Shown here in pieces: positions 44,713 to 55,825 of a stretch of DNA of 64,000 nucleotides (position 1 is its first letter; the number at the start of each line of letters is the position of its first letter). The notes below the pieces were generated by a model. The model was not told where the DNA came from, made no database searches, and worked only from the letters and a program-made list of their open reading frames with translations. The translations under genes were made by a program, and so were the position numbers. Origin of the DNA: Adiantum capillus-veneris (Eukaryota > Streptophyta > Polypodiopsida > Polypodiales > Pteridaceae); assembly GCA_014529385.2 (NCBI GenBank), contig CM043953.1, positions 67,268,372 through 67,332,371 of the forward strand, in the 5' to 3' direction.

Positions 44713-47308
44713 TGAGGCGGTCCGGGGTGAGCAACAAGAAGAGCAGCCTCTAAACACCCTTCCAGGCTCGCATGCTGCTCAATTGGGGCTGGGGCAAGCA
44801 CAATCAGAGACAACAACAACCCACAACAAGAAACCAAACAAGAAAAGGGGCACCACCTAGTTGTAGATGCGAACTAGGACGCACGTGATCTCTCCTTGTA
44901 CTCAAACGCACAAAGAGAGGGGAATGCAAGATAGCCACATACACCAAACACAAACATTCACCACGCCAGAGAGAGGTAAAGAGCACAAATCGACTTGAGC
45001 AACTGAGTCTTATCCTTAAAGACTAGATGCACACAAAGCTCGATGAGAAATATAGAGACAACACAAAACTTGACCTTGTTGCCAATACACAAATTGTCTT
45101 AGGGTCACGGGAGCCCTCTCACCGAGCACCCTCTTACAATTGACCTTTTAGGCAAACAATTCAACAAGCCCTCAAACCACCAAGCATGAAATGTCACAAC
45201 GAACTTCAAGGACAATATACCTTTAACCACCTGAAGAGCCAACTTATCAAGTCAATTTGGAGAGAAGAGTCATAGTTGCAGCATACAATTGCACCCAAAA
45301 CTATAAATCTTATTTATGCACAAGAGTAGGCTACATGTGTGGTGAAGAGTATGGCATACACTCCACTCCTCTAGATGGCATAACTACTTCAAACTTCTCC
45401 ATGCACCTATGTGTAATGATGAAATAGAGCACTCACGATGCACACACTCTACACAACTAGGCTTGAAGAGTGGTGTATTATGTGTTGAGAATGGTGTGGT
45501 GTAGTGTGATCATGTGATAATTTACAAGGGAGAGAAGGGCTCTATTTATAGGTTTTAGAAGCCCCGATTAGGATTAGGCCTAATCAAGTTTATTTGAAGG
45601 AATAAAATATTATGCATTTTTTTTTTTTTTTTCATGAGGGTGGGTCTCTCTTGTCCTTTGAGTCACATGGATGTGGGCTCAAGGGAAGAGAATTATTGAG
45701 GATGAAAGGAAACAGGATTGAGTGAATAATTTGGGAGTGCCTACTCTAGTAGAGGGTGCATTTTACAATAAGTTTAGTGGTTAGTAGTTAGTAATTATAA
45801 CTAAAAACTATTTACACAATCATTCACCAAATGGTGAGATATATGATGAGAAAAGTTAGAGAAGGGATGAGCTTGTAAAGAGAGGTTGAAGCTTTGGAGA
45901 AGTTGACATTCACCTCTTTACAGCATCGGTAGAAGAAGCGGTTAGCATGGCGAAGTAGCGCGTGTCGATGAAGCTATGTTATCTTCAAACCTTGGAAAAT
46001 TCATGATAAAGCCTTCATTTGCAGAGGTTAACCTTGGATTTTTGCTGATTTTTTGAAGTTCTTGACAAAGATGAATAGAGTATGGTAATATGGACATATA
46101 TGTATAGAGAAAGGGGGACACATAGGGTGTAGAAATGGAGGATGAAGGCTATGGAGGTGTGAGAGATGTGACAATGGTGAAGAGGGTGAATTAGGACATG
46201 AGAGTTGCAGGTTTGGGAGTGGGAAGGAGAGGGAGGAGTGTGTGTGAAAGAGGAAAATGATAAAGTGGAAGAGGGAGTGTGGCTGCATAGCATGGGCATG
46301 CTGGGGTCCATCAATAAAATCATAGCTCACAGCTCGTAGCTTAAAAAAATATGAAAAATTTTGAGGTGAAATTTCAGCTCACGAGCTACAACTTTTGTTT
46401 GTTACACCTTTTCAAGTTCAGGGAGCATGTGATCTTTAAAAATTCATCAAAACCGACTGTTTTTTTCACTGCACAAGGTCCTTGTGAGGTCCTTCTTTGG
46501 ATGATTCTTTTGAATACCTCCAAGAGTGAGCTCCCCATGGTGCATGCATGCATGCCACATACCCTTGACCTAATTTGTTAGGTCTATAATTGAAGATATT
46601 ATTCAGATCATGATATAAGTGAATAGTATAATTAAGAAAATCAAATATTGAGGGATCTAAAAAAATATGTATATGTCAAATATAAATAATATAGGTGGAA
46701 AAAATATAAAGGGGTCAAAATAAATCTCTCTCATTATAAGTCTACCATAAAAAGATGAATATTTTTTGTGGTCTAATTTATGAGAGTAATAGAGAATAGA
46801 TGTAGGAAGGAAAAATGACAATAGTGAAAAAATATACACATAAATAAACTAGTTTTTTTGGATTTTTGTTGAGATGGAGTTACACCAAAAATAAGAGAAG
46901 CTTGCATGAAATTATTTTTATATGGAATAAAGAGTATGCAAAATGGTAAGAAAAAATATGGTAATGGTGAGTCAATGTACATAGCATAAATAACACACCA
47001 TAGGTAGAAATATTTAAATAAATACCAAAATAATTATGAAAAATCCTTTTATTTAGGCCCTATATACAATGAAATATTTACACACAAATAGGCCATAATA
47101 TACTTATAATTTTTATTTTTTAAAATTTTTTGGCTCAACTAGCCTAGTGATAGCTAATTAAGGGTTTTTAAGAAAATATAGGGAAAGTCCCCTAGCTCAC
47201 ACACGCCTATCTACAGTGAAATGATAGGGATAACCAAAATATTTGAGTGATTTGATAGGGTGAGGTAGCTTACTATGGCAATTATGGAAAGCCGAAAAAC
47301 GGTTATCA
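44713..47308 (-). repeat. 3' LTR of E2 (2,596 bp)
   Basis: The plus strand runs tgaggcggtccgg...ggttatca. It aligns end to end with 53229-55825, very closely in the U3 part (46600-47000 almost identical) and less so near the U5 end. TATA complement at 45543-45551. Confidence 0.93.
45543..45551 (-). promoter_or_regulatory. TATA box in E2 3' LTR
   Basis: The minus strand reads ctataaata. The same word occurs at 54059-54067 in the 5' LTR. Confidence 0.6.
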
Positions 47309-48762
47309 TTAGCCCTCCCCCAGGATGATGGTATATTCTTGTACCATCATAGAGCATCTTTTCCAAAGAGAGTGCTTCAGAGTCCTTGACGAGATATTCA
47401 TTGTTTGGCCCCTCAGAATTTTGGCTCGAGTCACACTCATGCTTCATGTAACAATACTTACATGAGACAGCTGCCCTTTGACAGATCTTTGGTAGATCCT
47501 TTGGTAGAAGGCAGCTCAAATAGGGCTCCAAGTGATAACCATTTACCTTCCTAGAGTGCTCTTTCCCATTCAAGTCCATAAGTTGATAGTAACTTGAATT
47601 GAAAGCCTTCTTAACTACGTATGGCCCTTGCCATCTAGTTTCAAATTTGGCATCAAAACGATTATCGAGTCGATTGTCATATCTTAGCACAAGATCTCCT
47701 TCATTGATGCCTTTGTCCTTTTGTTTCTTGTCAAGCTTCTCCTTCGCCTGCATAGCTTTCCTCTTGTAGCACTCGTATGCTGCTTCTCTTTTCCACTCAA
47801 GCTCAGCTAAGGTAAGAAGTCGATCCATCCATGCTTCTTGATCATCTTGTGCTGCTTTGCCATGAAGTCGTATTGTTGGGATGTTGAGCTCAATTGGTTG
47901 TAAAGCCTCTTGACCATAGACCAAGTGAAAGGGTGTGAACTCCGTGGCTTCCCTATATGTGGTTCGATACGCCCACAAGGCACCATCCAAGAAGTCATCC
48001 CACGACTTTGTCTTGTTTCTCACCATCTTTCCAATGATGCCTGCAATGACACCATTAGCTTTTTCTACCAAACCATTTGACTGGGGATAGTAGGGTGTAC
48101 TATGACGATGTAGAATGTGAAGTTCTTCACAGACTTCTGTGAGTAAAACCTTCTTGAACCCAAGACCATTATCCGAAACAATCTCTAGAGGTGTGTCAAA
48201 TCTACAACAAATAATAGTGTAGACAAACCTGCTCACTGTTTTCCCATTTACCCTTGCCACACTTTGAGTCTCTACCCACCTAGTCATGTAGTCCGCAGCC
48301 ACTAGAATGTAGAGTTTACCATTCTTTGTTCTAGGCAGAGGACCCATAGCATCAATGCCCCATTTTTCAAAGGGTCCATTTGCAAGCACGATTTGCCTTG
48401 GACCATAAACCAATATTCTATTCCCATTTACCTGACAATTGTGACAACTTTTACACCAATGTTAGACATCCACATGCAGACTTGGCCAAACATACCCCGC
48501 AAGCAAAATCTTCTTCACAGTTAACTCTTGGGGAAAAATGACCACCACATGCCTCTTCATGCAAACCTTTTAGAATGGATGGAATTTCCTTGATAGTTGG
48601 TACTCTTCTGCACACTTGATCCTTCCCTCTTTGATAGAGGGATCCTTCTAGAAAGAGATACGCGCTTGCATTTTTCATGAGTCTCCTCTTCTGAGCCTTT
48701 GTGAAGTCTTGTGGAAATTCACCCTCGAAAATGTAGCTAATAATGGGAGTCAATGACTCCAA
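47211..48762 (-). pseudogene. E2 integrase
   Basis: Integrase inserts the cDNA into chromosomes. 48762-48451 holds the zinc-binding N-terminus (EEACGGHF), after which a frameshift near 48530 and a stop at ~48463 separate it from the 400-codon core frame 48413-47211. Core residues: Asp in WGIDAMGPLPR (~48354), Asp in IVSDNGLGF (~48175) and Glu in NGLVEKANG (~48065), then ALWAYRTTYREATEFTPFHLVYG and a C-terminal domain with RWQGPYVVKKAF. The frame runs through the polypurine tract and ends 98 bp inside the 3' LTR. Confidence 0.92.
47309..47322 (-). other. Polypurine tract of E2
   Basis: The minus strand reads tgggggagggctaa directly before TGATAACC. It is translated within pol as GGGLMI. Confidence 0.82.
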
Positions 48763-48765
48763 TCC

Positions 48766-49290
48766 CTAGTATCTCGGTTGCTTGACAGCTGCTGCCACCA
48801 TGATGACTTGCACTTCTTTGTCAACACATGTAACTGCTTGTTGTGCAAGTAAATCGGCATCTTCATTTTGTTTCCTAGGAATATGATATAGTTGCACTTC
48901 TTCAAACTGATTAAACATCCTACGAATGGCATGAACTTTTGTCCTTAGGCTTTCATTCTTGCATGCCCAAATGCCTAAAATTTGCTTCACGATGAGAAGT
49001 GCATCCCCTTTTATCATGAGACGTTGTATACCTTGGCCAATGCATATCTTTAAACCATGAAGTAGTGTGTCATTTTCTGCTTCATTGTTGCTAGGTGAAC
49101 CTGGTAGATTGACCTTCTCTTTCATGACCACCTCTCCACTTGGGTTGAGCAATACTAGCCCTCCCCTTGCTTTTCCTGTGGCTCGTCGAAAAGCTCCAAC
49201 AAAGAACAAGGTAAAAGAATTAGGAATATTTTTAGGTGGTGGCAATGGTAGGGTCTTTACTTCAGGCACCTTAATCTCCTTCTCATGTAC
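48766..49290 (-). pseudogene. E2 archaic RNase H (aRNH) domain
   Basis: A second RNase H downstream of the normal one, the hallmark of Tat-type gypsy elements. Visible landmarks: TLFFVGAFRRATGKARGG, LPGSPSNNEAENDTLLHGL, MIKGDALLIVKQ and YHIPRKQNEDADLLA. The usual catalytic first Asp (FDGA) is Val here (FVGA); E1 keeps Asp (FDGA). It is in frame with RT; a TAG at ~48765 separates it from integrase. Confidence 0.85.
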
Positions 49291-49299
49291 CCTATAAGT

Positions 49300-50796
49300 A
49301 AGGATCTCTACCAATTGTGCACGCACACTATCTTCTACCTTGAAAGAGTATTGGAACTCTTGCAATTCCATAATCCACTTTGAGATCCTAGTGCTAAGAT
49401 TCATTTGAGATGACACCCAAGGAAACAAATTTTCTGCAGTGAGAATGACAAAAGGTTTTGGTAGCAAGTAGGATCTAAACTTTCTCACCGCAAACATGAG
49501 AGAAAGCATCATGAGTTTTGCCTCCGTGTAGCCTCTCTCCAAAGCATTCATGACCCTACTAGCAAAGTAGATGGGTCACATCCGGGTATTATAAGGATCT
49601 TGTTGTAGCAAAACTGCTCCAATTGTTTCTTTTCCAACACTAGAGCTAACAAAGAATGTGTACTCCCAACAAGGAGGCATGAGTGTTGGTAGCTCTGACA
49701 GGATGACTTTAATGTTACAAAAGTACTCGTCAAGCTCATAAGACCATGCAAATTCTACTTGTTGTGTCAACTTTTGCAAAGGATGAAGCAACTCCGAAGC
49801 TAAGTGAATAAAGCGTGACATATACTTCACCTTTTGAATGAATGAGATGACCTCTTTGAGATTCTTGGGTGATGGAAGCTCAATAAGAGCCTTTTCCTTT
49901 GAAGGATCCACCTCAATGTCTTTATAGGAAACCTTGTGACCAAGCAAGATCACTTCATCTTCACCTATGTGACACTTGTCGGGGTTGAGTTGACCTCCCA
50001 TGTCGTAGAGCTTCTTTAAACCTTCTTCTACCCTTTGTAGATGCAATGATTTTGAGCTATAAATGCAGAAATCATCAATGAACACCCTAATTGACTTTCT
50101 AAAGAATGCTTGAAACACCATGTTCATGAAATGTTGGAATGTTGCAAGAGCATTTGTCAGTCCAAATGGCATGACTCTAAAAGCATAACAACCCCAAGGA
50201 GTGATGAAGGTTGTTTTTAACTGATCTTCCAATGCGATACCTATTTGAAAGTAACCTGAGTAGCCATCACACACAGTGTACTTCTCATGACCAGCTACCT
50301 CATTTAGTATCTCATCTTGAAATGGGAGGGGAAAGTGATCTCTTTTTGTTGCCTCATTGAGTGGACGGTAATCCACACACACCCTCCACTTTCCATTTTT
50401 CTTAGGAGTGACAACAATGGGAGAGACCCACTCTGAATTCTCCACTGGATAAATGAAACTTGCAGCTAGAAGCTTTCTTACCTCCTTGAGTAAAGCTTGC
50501 TCCTTGATGACTCCTAGCCTTCGTAGCTTCTGAGCCTTAGGTGTGGCCTCTGGCTTCAACTCAATCTTGTGTTGAACATCATCTACTCCACACACATCGG
50601 TGTAGTCTTTAGCAAAAAGCCTAGGAAATTTCCTTAACACACCTTTGAGCTCCTCAGTTTCATCCTTTGTAAGTGTTGTAGATAACATACCTTCTAGCAT
50701 TCTTTCATCTTCCACTTTTTGGTTTTCTTGGGAACCTACCTCTTCCAAACCTGGGCAAGAGGTCTCTTGGTTGTTTGGCTTAAACCTTACCCCCAT
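49300..50796 (-). pseudogene. E2 reverse transcriptase and RNase H
   Basis: This copies the genomic RNA to DNA. The frame at 50796-49576 begins with an acidic pre-RT linker, then KFPRLFAKDYTDV, KLRRLGVIKEQALLKEV, WRVCVDYRPLNEATKRDHFPLP, CDGYSGYFQI, RVMPFGLTNALATFQ and the catalytic VFIDDFCIYSS near 50075. The thumb (KEVISFIQKVKYMSRF) and RNase H (FFVSSSVGKETIGAVLLQQD) follow. A single TGA at ~49575 (Arg in E1) interrupts RNase H, which continues at 49551 with MNALERGYTEAKLMMLS and LTAENLFPWVSSQ. Confidence 0.93.
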
Positions 50797-50988
50797 GACT
50801 TCGATGGAAAACTCCTCTTCAGTAATGCTGCCGCTACTTTCTCCTTCTGAAGTGCTATCGGTCCAGCCTTCCTCCGTCTCACTTTGAGATGATTCTTCAT
50901 GGAGCTCCTCTTGGCGTTACTCCTTCGTGTCAAAGACAACCTTCTTATGATTGTCATTCCTGCAAATTAGCTTTCCACTCTCCCAATC

Positions 50989-51480
50989 CTACAAAGCTCG
51001 CATTTTCATTAGCCATGGTCTCCCTAGGATAAATGGGTAACCATTTCCTTTGGTAGACATGACATAGAAATCCACTGCCTTCTTAATGCCAAAGGCCTCC
51101 ACAGAGACATTTTTACAAATGCCTACACACCTAGCTTTGCTATTGTTTGCCATCTTGACTTTAATTTCAGGTGTCTCATGGATGTGCATGCCTAGTTTTT
51201 GCATGAGTCCCTCTGTCATGATGCAAATTTGTGCACCCCCATCCACTAGACCGTTCCTAACCAATCTTCCTTTGATGTAACAATCTAGCACAAGTGTAAT
51301 ATCCTCATTCATTTCAGCACGTGCAATTTTTACAATAGGCACACTCTCTTTTATCTTTCTCCTAGTGCTAACTGCCTTCGTTAAATCCCTCCTAACTTGT
51401 GGGCATAATGCAAGAAACTGAGGCCATGAGATATCAGGACCCTTACCTCTCATGTCTTCCAATAGGTTGTATAGAGACAT
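50989..51480 (-). pseudogene. E2 aspartic protease
   Basis: It matures the polyprotein. The active site reads LVDGGAQICIM (Asp-Gly-Gly in place of Asp-Ser/Thr-Gly; Asp kept). A VDFYVMSTKGNGYPFILGRPWL tail gives the C-terminal ILG landmark. It is in frame with gag upstream and RT downstream, with stops at ~50988 and in the degraded Gag-protease linker (51834-51481). Confidence 0.85.
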
Positions 51481-51834
51481 ACCATGTCCAAGAGGGAAGT
51501 CTTGGAGATTGATACGACGTCAAGTCCTCTTAGCTTCCTTGGTCTCCTTTGCCTTCTTTTCTCATCCATGATCACTTTGTGATGTGACTCCTTCTTTCTC
51601 TTTACCTTTTCCTCGGCCACGCTTAATGCCATTTGCTTCCATGTCAACCTCATTTGAGTTTGTCACCTCTACTACACGCACATTTGGGTCTGGCAAAGGT
51701 GGAACTCCTTCCACTCCTTGTGGAGGTGGTCTTGATCCATTTGGCCTTTGTAGAAGCCGTGGTTGCTAACTAGTTCCTTCTCCTGCATTCATCACTGGGT
51801 AATTCAAGTTAGGTCTCCCGGGCTTCCCACGGAG

Positions 51835-52695
51835 TTAAGGACAATTATACATCCCATGTCCAGACTCACCGCAATTCGAACATTGCAAGACTCTCCTAGG
51901 TCGTGGATCTTGCTCTTTAGACTTCCTTGCTTGTCCTTTTGGACCTATAGCTTGTGCAAGGTGAATTGACAAGCTTCTTAAAGATTCATTTAACTTTTCA
52001 ATCACTTCCACCGTTACCTCATGAAGCTTCCTAGATGTTGATGCTTTTGACTTACCTTTGGGTCTAAGACCTTCTATTGGAACCTCTCCCCTTAGGTACT
52101 TGAGTTTTCTATATTTCTCAGCAGCCCTAGTTTCAGCTGCATCAAAGGTAGCAGGTGCACCCACCTCAACTTTTATCTTAAGGTCAGGAAAGAGTCCGGA
52201 TATGAACCTCTCCTTCTTTAGGAACTCTGCACCATCACCAGGGTTAGCAACATTTCTCACCCATACAGCCCAAAGACATAGAAACTCTTGCTTGTACAAG
52301 AAGTAGTCATCTAGGTCTTTTTGCTTATGAGAAACAATGTCTTGCCATAGTTTTTGAGTGTTTTGGGGATCAAAGAAGTATCTCTTGAAATGATTCACAA
52401 CTTCCATGTAATTCCCTTTAACTTACTTAGGCAAAGAGTCAAACCAAGTGCTAGAATCTTTCCTAAGGACCACCTCAAACATCTCTACACGTTCTTGATC
52501 AGTTACTATCCTCTTGATACGACAAGATATCTTGAAATTTGCTAAAAATAATTCTGCATCCTCTCCAGGCTCTCCAAAGAAAAGAGGATATCCGGACATT
52601 TGGCGTTGGGCCTCCATTGAATCGGCTTCAAAGTGACAACACGGTTTTTTTTTCTTTCTTAAAAAATTTACACAATAATGTTTTCTAAATTTCAA
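51835..52695 (-). pseudogene. E2 gag
   Basis: The minus-strand frame 52695-51835 has one stop near 52420. The Retrotrans_gag-type domain (YPLFFGEPGEDAELFLANFK, DSSTWFDSLP, NHFKRYFFDPQNTQKLWQDI, FISGLFPDLK) is followed by a basic linker and a single CCHC knuckle CSNCGESGHGMYNC (~51880). The upstream Met at 52695 may not be the true start; the Gag domain proper begins near 52620. The gag-like ORF of E3 is homologous in the first domain but lacks the knuckle. Confidence 0.88.
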
Positions 52696-53208
52696 TCTAT
52701 TCTACAACAAAATAAAAATATTCACATCAAATGACCTATGATAATCAATAAGAGGCAGGATGACAGGGTTTGGTGATGCAAGAATTTCTCCTACTCTTTG
52801 GGCACCAAACATGAACACCATACGTTGTTGAAAATGGATTTTTCTACTAATTGCAATGTTTATTCTAATGTGTGGAGTGAAATGAAAGGGGAAAACCTTT
52901 ATTCTTGGGTCATTATCCATGGTCTATGCATGACCTAATTCTTAAAACAAAACAAAAATATAGACGTCCAAACTAAGGTCGTACCTAATCAGAGGCAAAA
53001 TAAAACGATTTACAGATGCGTTTATCTCTGCCAACCTAAGAGGACCTAAAATTCTACGAATTACACGTTGAAATTGCAACTTAGTACTAAAAATTATGTG
53101 TACCTTTTTCCTTGCAATGGGAATGAAGGGATCACACAAATACTCGTGATTCATGCAAGCTACTGATTATGCTAAAGGTTGAGCCTTCACAAAAATACAC
53201 AAGCCGTC
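52696..53208 (-). repeat. E2 leader with a ~235-bp tandem duplication
   Basis: Between primer site and gag, two diverged copies (53154-52942 and 52920-52702) each contain an open frame of 70-72 codons with aligned starts and ends (shared ILPLI-Y, S-DV-IF-L). They may be upstream ORFs or simply a leader duplication. Confidence 0.65.
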
Positions 53209-53226
53209 CTCAGTGGGGGCATCAAC
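53209..53226 (-). other. Candidate primer binding site of E2
   Basis: Two bases inside the 5' LTR end the minus strand reads gttgatgcccccactgag. The E3 version (tggtgcccccactgagga) starts with the TGG expected opposite a tRNA CCA end. The tRNA is not identified. Confidence 0.5.
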
Positions 53227-53228
53227 TT

Positions 53229-55825
53229 GAGGCGGTCCGGCGCGGGCAACAGGAAGAGCGGCCTCTAAACACCCTTTGAGGCTACCGTGATGCTCAACTA
53301 GGGCTGGGGAAAGCACAATCAGAGACAACAACAACCCACAGACAGAAACCAAACAAGAAAAGGGGCACCACCTAGTTGTATATGCGAACTAGGACACACG
53401 TGATATTTCCTTGTACTCAAACGCACAAAGAGAAGGGAATGCAAGATAGCCACACACACCCGATACAAACATTCACCACGCCAGAGAGAGGTAAAGAGCA
53501 CAAATCAACTTGAGCAACCCAGTCTTAGCCTTAAAGACTAGATGCACACAAAGCTCGATGAGAAATAGAGAGACAACACAAAACTTGACCTTGTTGCCAA
53601 TACACAAATTGTCTTAGGGTCAAGGGAGCCCTCTCACCGAGCACCCTCTTACAATTGACCTTTTAGGCAAACAATTCAACAAGCCCTCAAACCACCAAGC
53701 ATGAAATGGCACAATAAACTTCAAGGACAATATACCTTCAACCACCTGATTAGCCAACTTATCAAGTCAATTTGGAGAGAAGAGTAGTAGTTGCAGTATA
53801 CAATTGCACCGAAAACTATAGATCTTATTTATGCACAAGAGTAGGCTACAAGTGTGGTGAAGACTATGGCATACACTCCACTCCTCTAGATGGCATAACT
53901 AACTTCAAGCTTCTCCATGCACCTATGTGTAATGATGGAATAGAGCACTCATGATGCACACACTCTACACAACTAGGCTTGAAGAGTGGTGTGTTATGTG
54001 TTGAGAATAGTGTGGTGTAGTGTGATCATGTGGTAATTTACAAGGGAGAGAAGGGCTTTATTTATAGGTTTTAGAAGCCTTGATTAGGATTAGTCCTAAT
54101 CAAGTTTATTTGAAGGAATAAAAGATTATGCATATTTTTAATTTTTTTCATGAGGGTGGGTCTCTCTTGTCCTTTGAGTCACATGGATGTGGGCTCAAGG
54201 GAAGAGAATTATTGAGGATGAAAGGAGAGAGGATTGAGTGAATAATTTGGGAGTGCCTACTCTAGTAGAGGGTACATTTTACAATAAGGTTAGTGGTTAG
54301 TAGTTAGTAATTATCACTAAAAAATATTTACAAAATCATTCACCAAATGGTGAGATATATGATGAGAAAAGTTAGACAAGGGATGAGCTTGTAAAGAGAG
54401 GTTGAAGCTTTGGAGAAGTTGACATTCACCTCTTTACAGCACCGGTAGAAGAAGCGGTCAGCATGGCGAAGTAGAGTGTGTCGATGAAGCTATGTTATCT
54501 TCAAACCTTGGAAAATTCATGATAAAGCCTTCATATGCAGAGGTTAACCTTGGATTTTTGTTGATTTTTTGAATTTCTTTACATAGATGAATAGAGTATA
54601 GTAATATGGACATATATGTAGAGAGAAAGGGGGACACATAAGGTGTAGAAATGGAGGATGAAGGCTATGGAGGTGTGAGAGATGTGACAATGGTTAAGAG
54701 GGTGAATTAGGACATGGGAGTTGCAGGTTTGGGAGTGGGATGGAGAGGGAGGAGTGTGTGTGAAAGAGAAAAATGATAAAGTGGAAGAGCGAGTGTGGAT
54801 GGATAGCATGGGCAAACTGGGGTCCACCAATAAAATCATAGCTCACAGCTCGTAGCTCAAAAAAATATGAAAAAATGTGAGATAAAAGTTCAGCTCACGA
54901 TCTACAACTTTTGTTTGTATCACTTTTTGAAATTCTGGGAGCATGTGATCTTTAAAAATTCAGTAAAACGGATTGTTTTTTCCACTGCACAAGGTCCTTG
55001 TGAGGTCCTTCTTTGGATGATTCTTTTGAATACCTCCAAGAGTGAGCTCCCCATGGTGCATGCATGCATGCCACATACCCTTGACCTTATTTGTTAGGTC
55101 TTTAATTGAAGATATTTTTCAGATCATGATATAAGTGAATAGTACAACTAAGAAAATCAAATATTGAGGGGTCTAAAAAAATATGTATATGTCAAATATA
55201 AATAATATAGGTGGAAAAAATATAAAGGGGTCAAAATAAATCTCTCTCATTATAAGTCTACCATAAAAAGATGAATATTTTTTGTGGTCTAATTTATGAG
55301 AGTAATAGAGAATAGATGTAGGAAGGAAAAATGACAATAGTGAAAAAATATACACATAAATAAACTAGTTTTTTTGGATTTTTGTTGAGATGGAGTTACA
55401 CCAAAAATAAGAGAAGCTTGCATGAAATTACTTTTATATGGAATAAAGAGTATGCAAAATGGTAAGAAAAAATATGGTAATGGTGAGTCAATGTACATAG
55501 CATAAATAACACACCATAGGTAGAAATATTTAAATAAATACCAAAATAATTATGAAAAATCCTTTTATTTAGGCCCTATATACAATGAAATATTTAAACA
55601 CAAATGGGCCATAATATACTTATGATTTTTATTTTTTAAAATTTTTTGGCTCAACTAGCCCAGTGACTAGCTACTTAAGGGTTTTTAAGATAATATATGG
55701 AAAGTCCCCTAACTCACACACGCCTATGTACAGTGAAATGGTAGGGATAACCAAAATATTTGAGAGATTTGATAGGGTGAGGTAGATTACTATGGCAATT
55801 ATGGAAAGCCAAAAAACGGCTATCA
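53229..55825 (-). repeat. 5' LTR of E2 (2,597 bp)
   Basis: The plus strand runs tgaggcggtccgg...ggctatca. It lies upstream of gag on the minus strand, so it is the promoter-bearing copy. Confidence 0.93.
54059..54067 (-). promoter_or_regulatory. TATA box in E2 5' LTR
   Basis: The minus strand reads ctataaata, about 1.77 kb after the LTR start, leaving ~0.8 kb of R/U5. Confidence 0.62.

Larger units (their letters stand above)
44713..55825 (-). mobile_element. E2: nearly complete Tat-type Ty3/gypsy retrotransposon (11.1 kb)
   Basis: A minus-strand element with two LTRs of 2,596 and 2,597 bp, candidate primer binding site, leader, gag, protease, RT, RNase H, archaic RNase H, integrase and polypurine tract, in the standard gypsy order. 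Gag to archaic RNase H share one frame, interrupted only by point stops; one frameshift precedes the integrase. The flanks do not form a target duplication (gacac left, acgct right). It is the best available reference for E1 and E3. Confidence 0.92.

Noticed and set aside
46015-46330. 100-codon minus-strand ORFs in the E2-family LTRs (also at 54579 and 60117)
   Set aside because: They overlap in two frames, are Ser/His/Thr-rich, and are not kept open consistently in the three LTR copies; probably R/U3 sequence without coding function.
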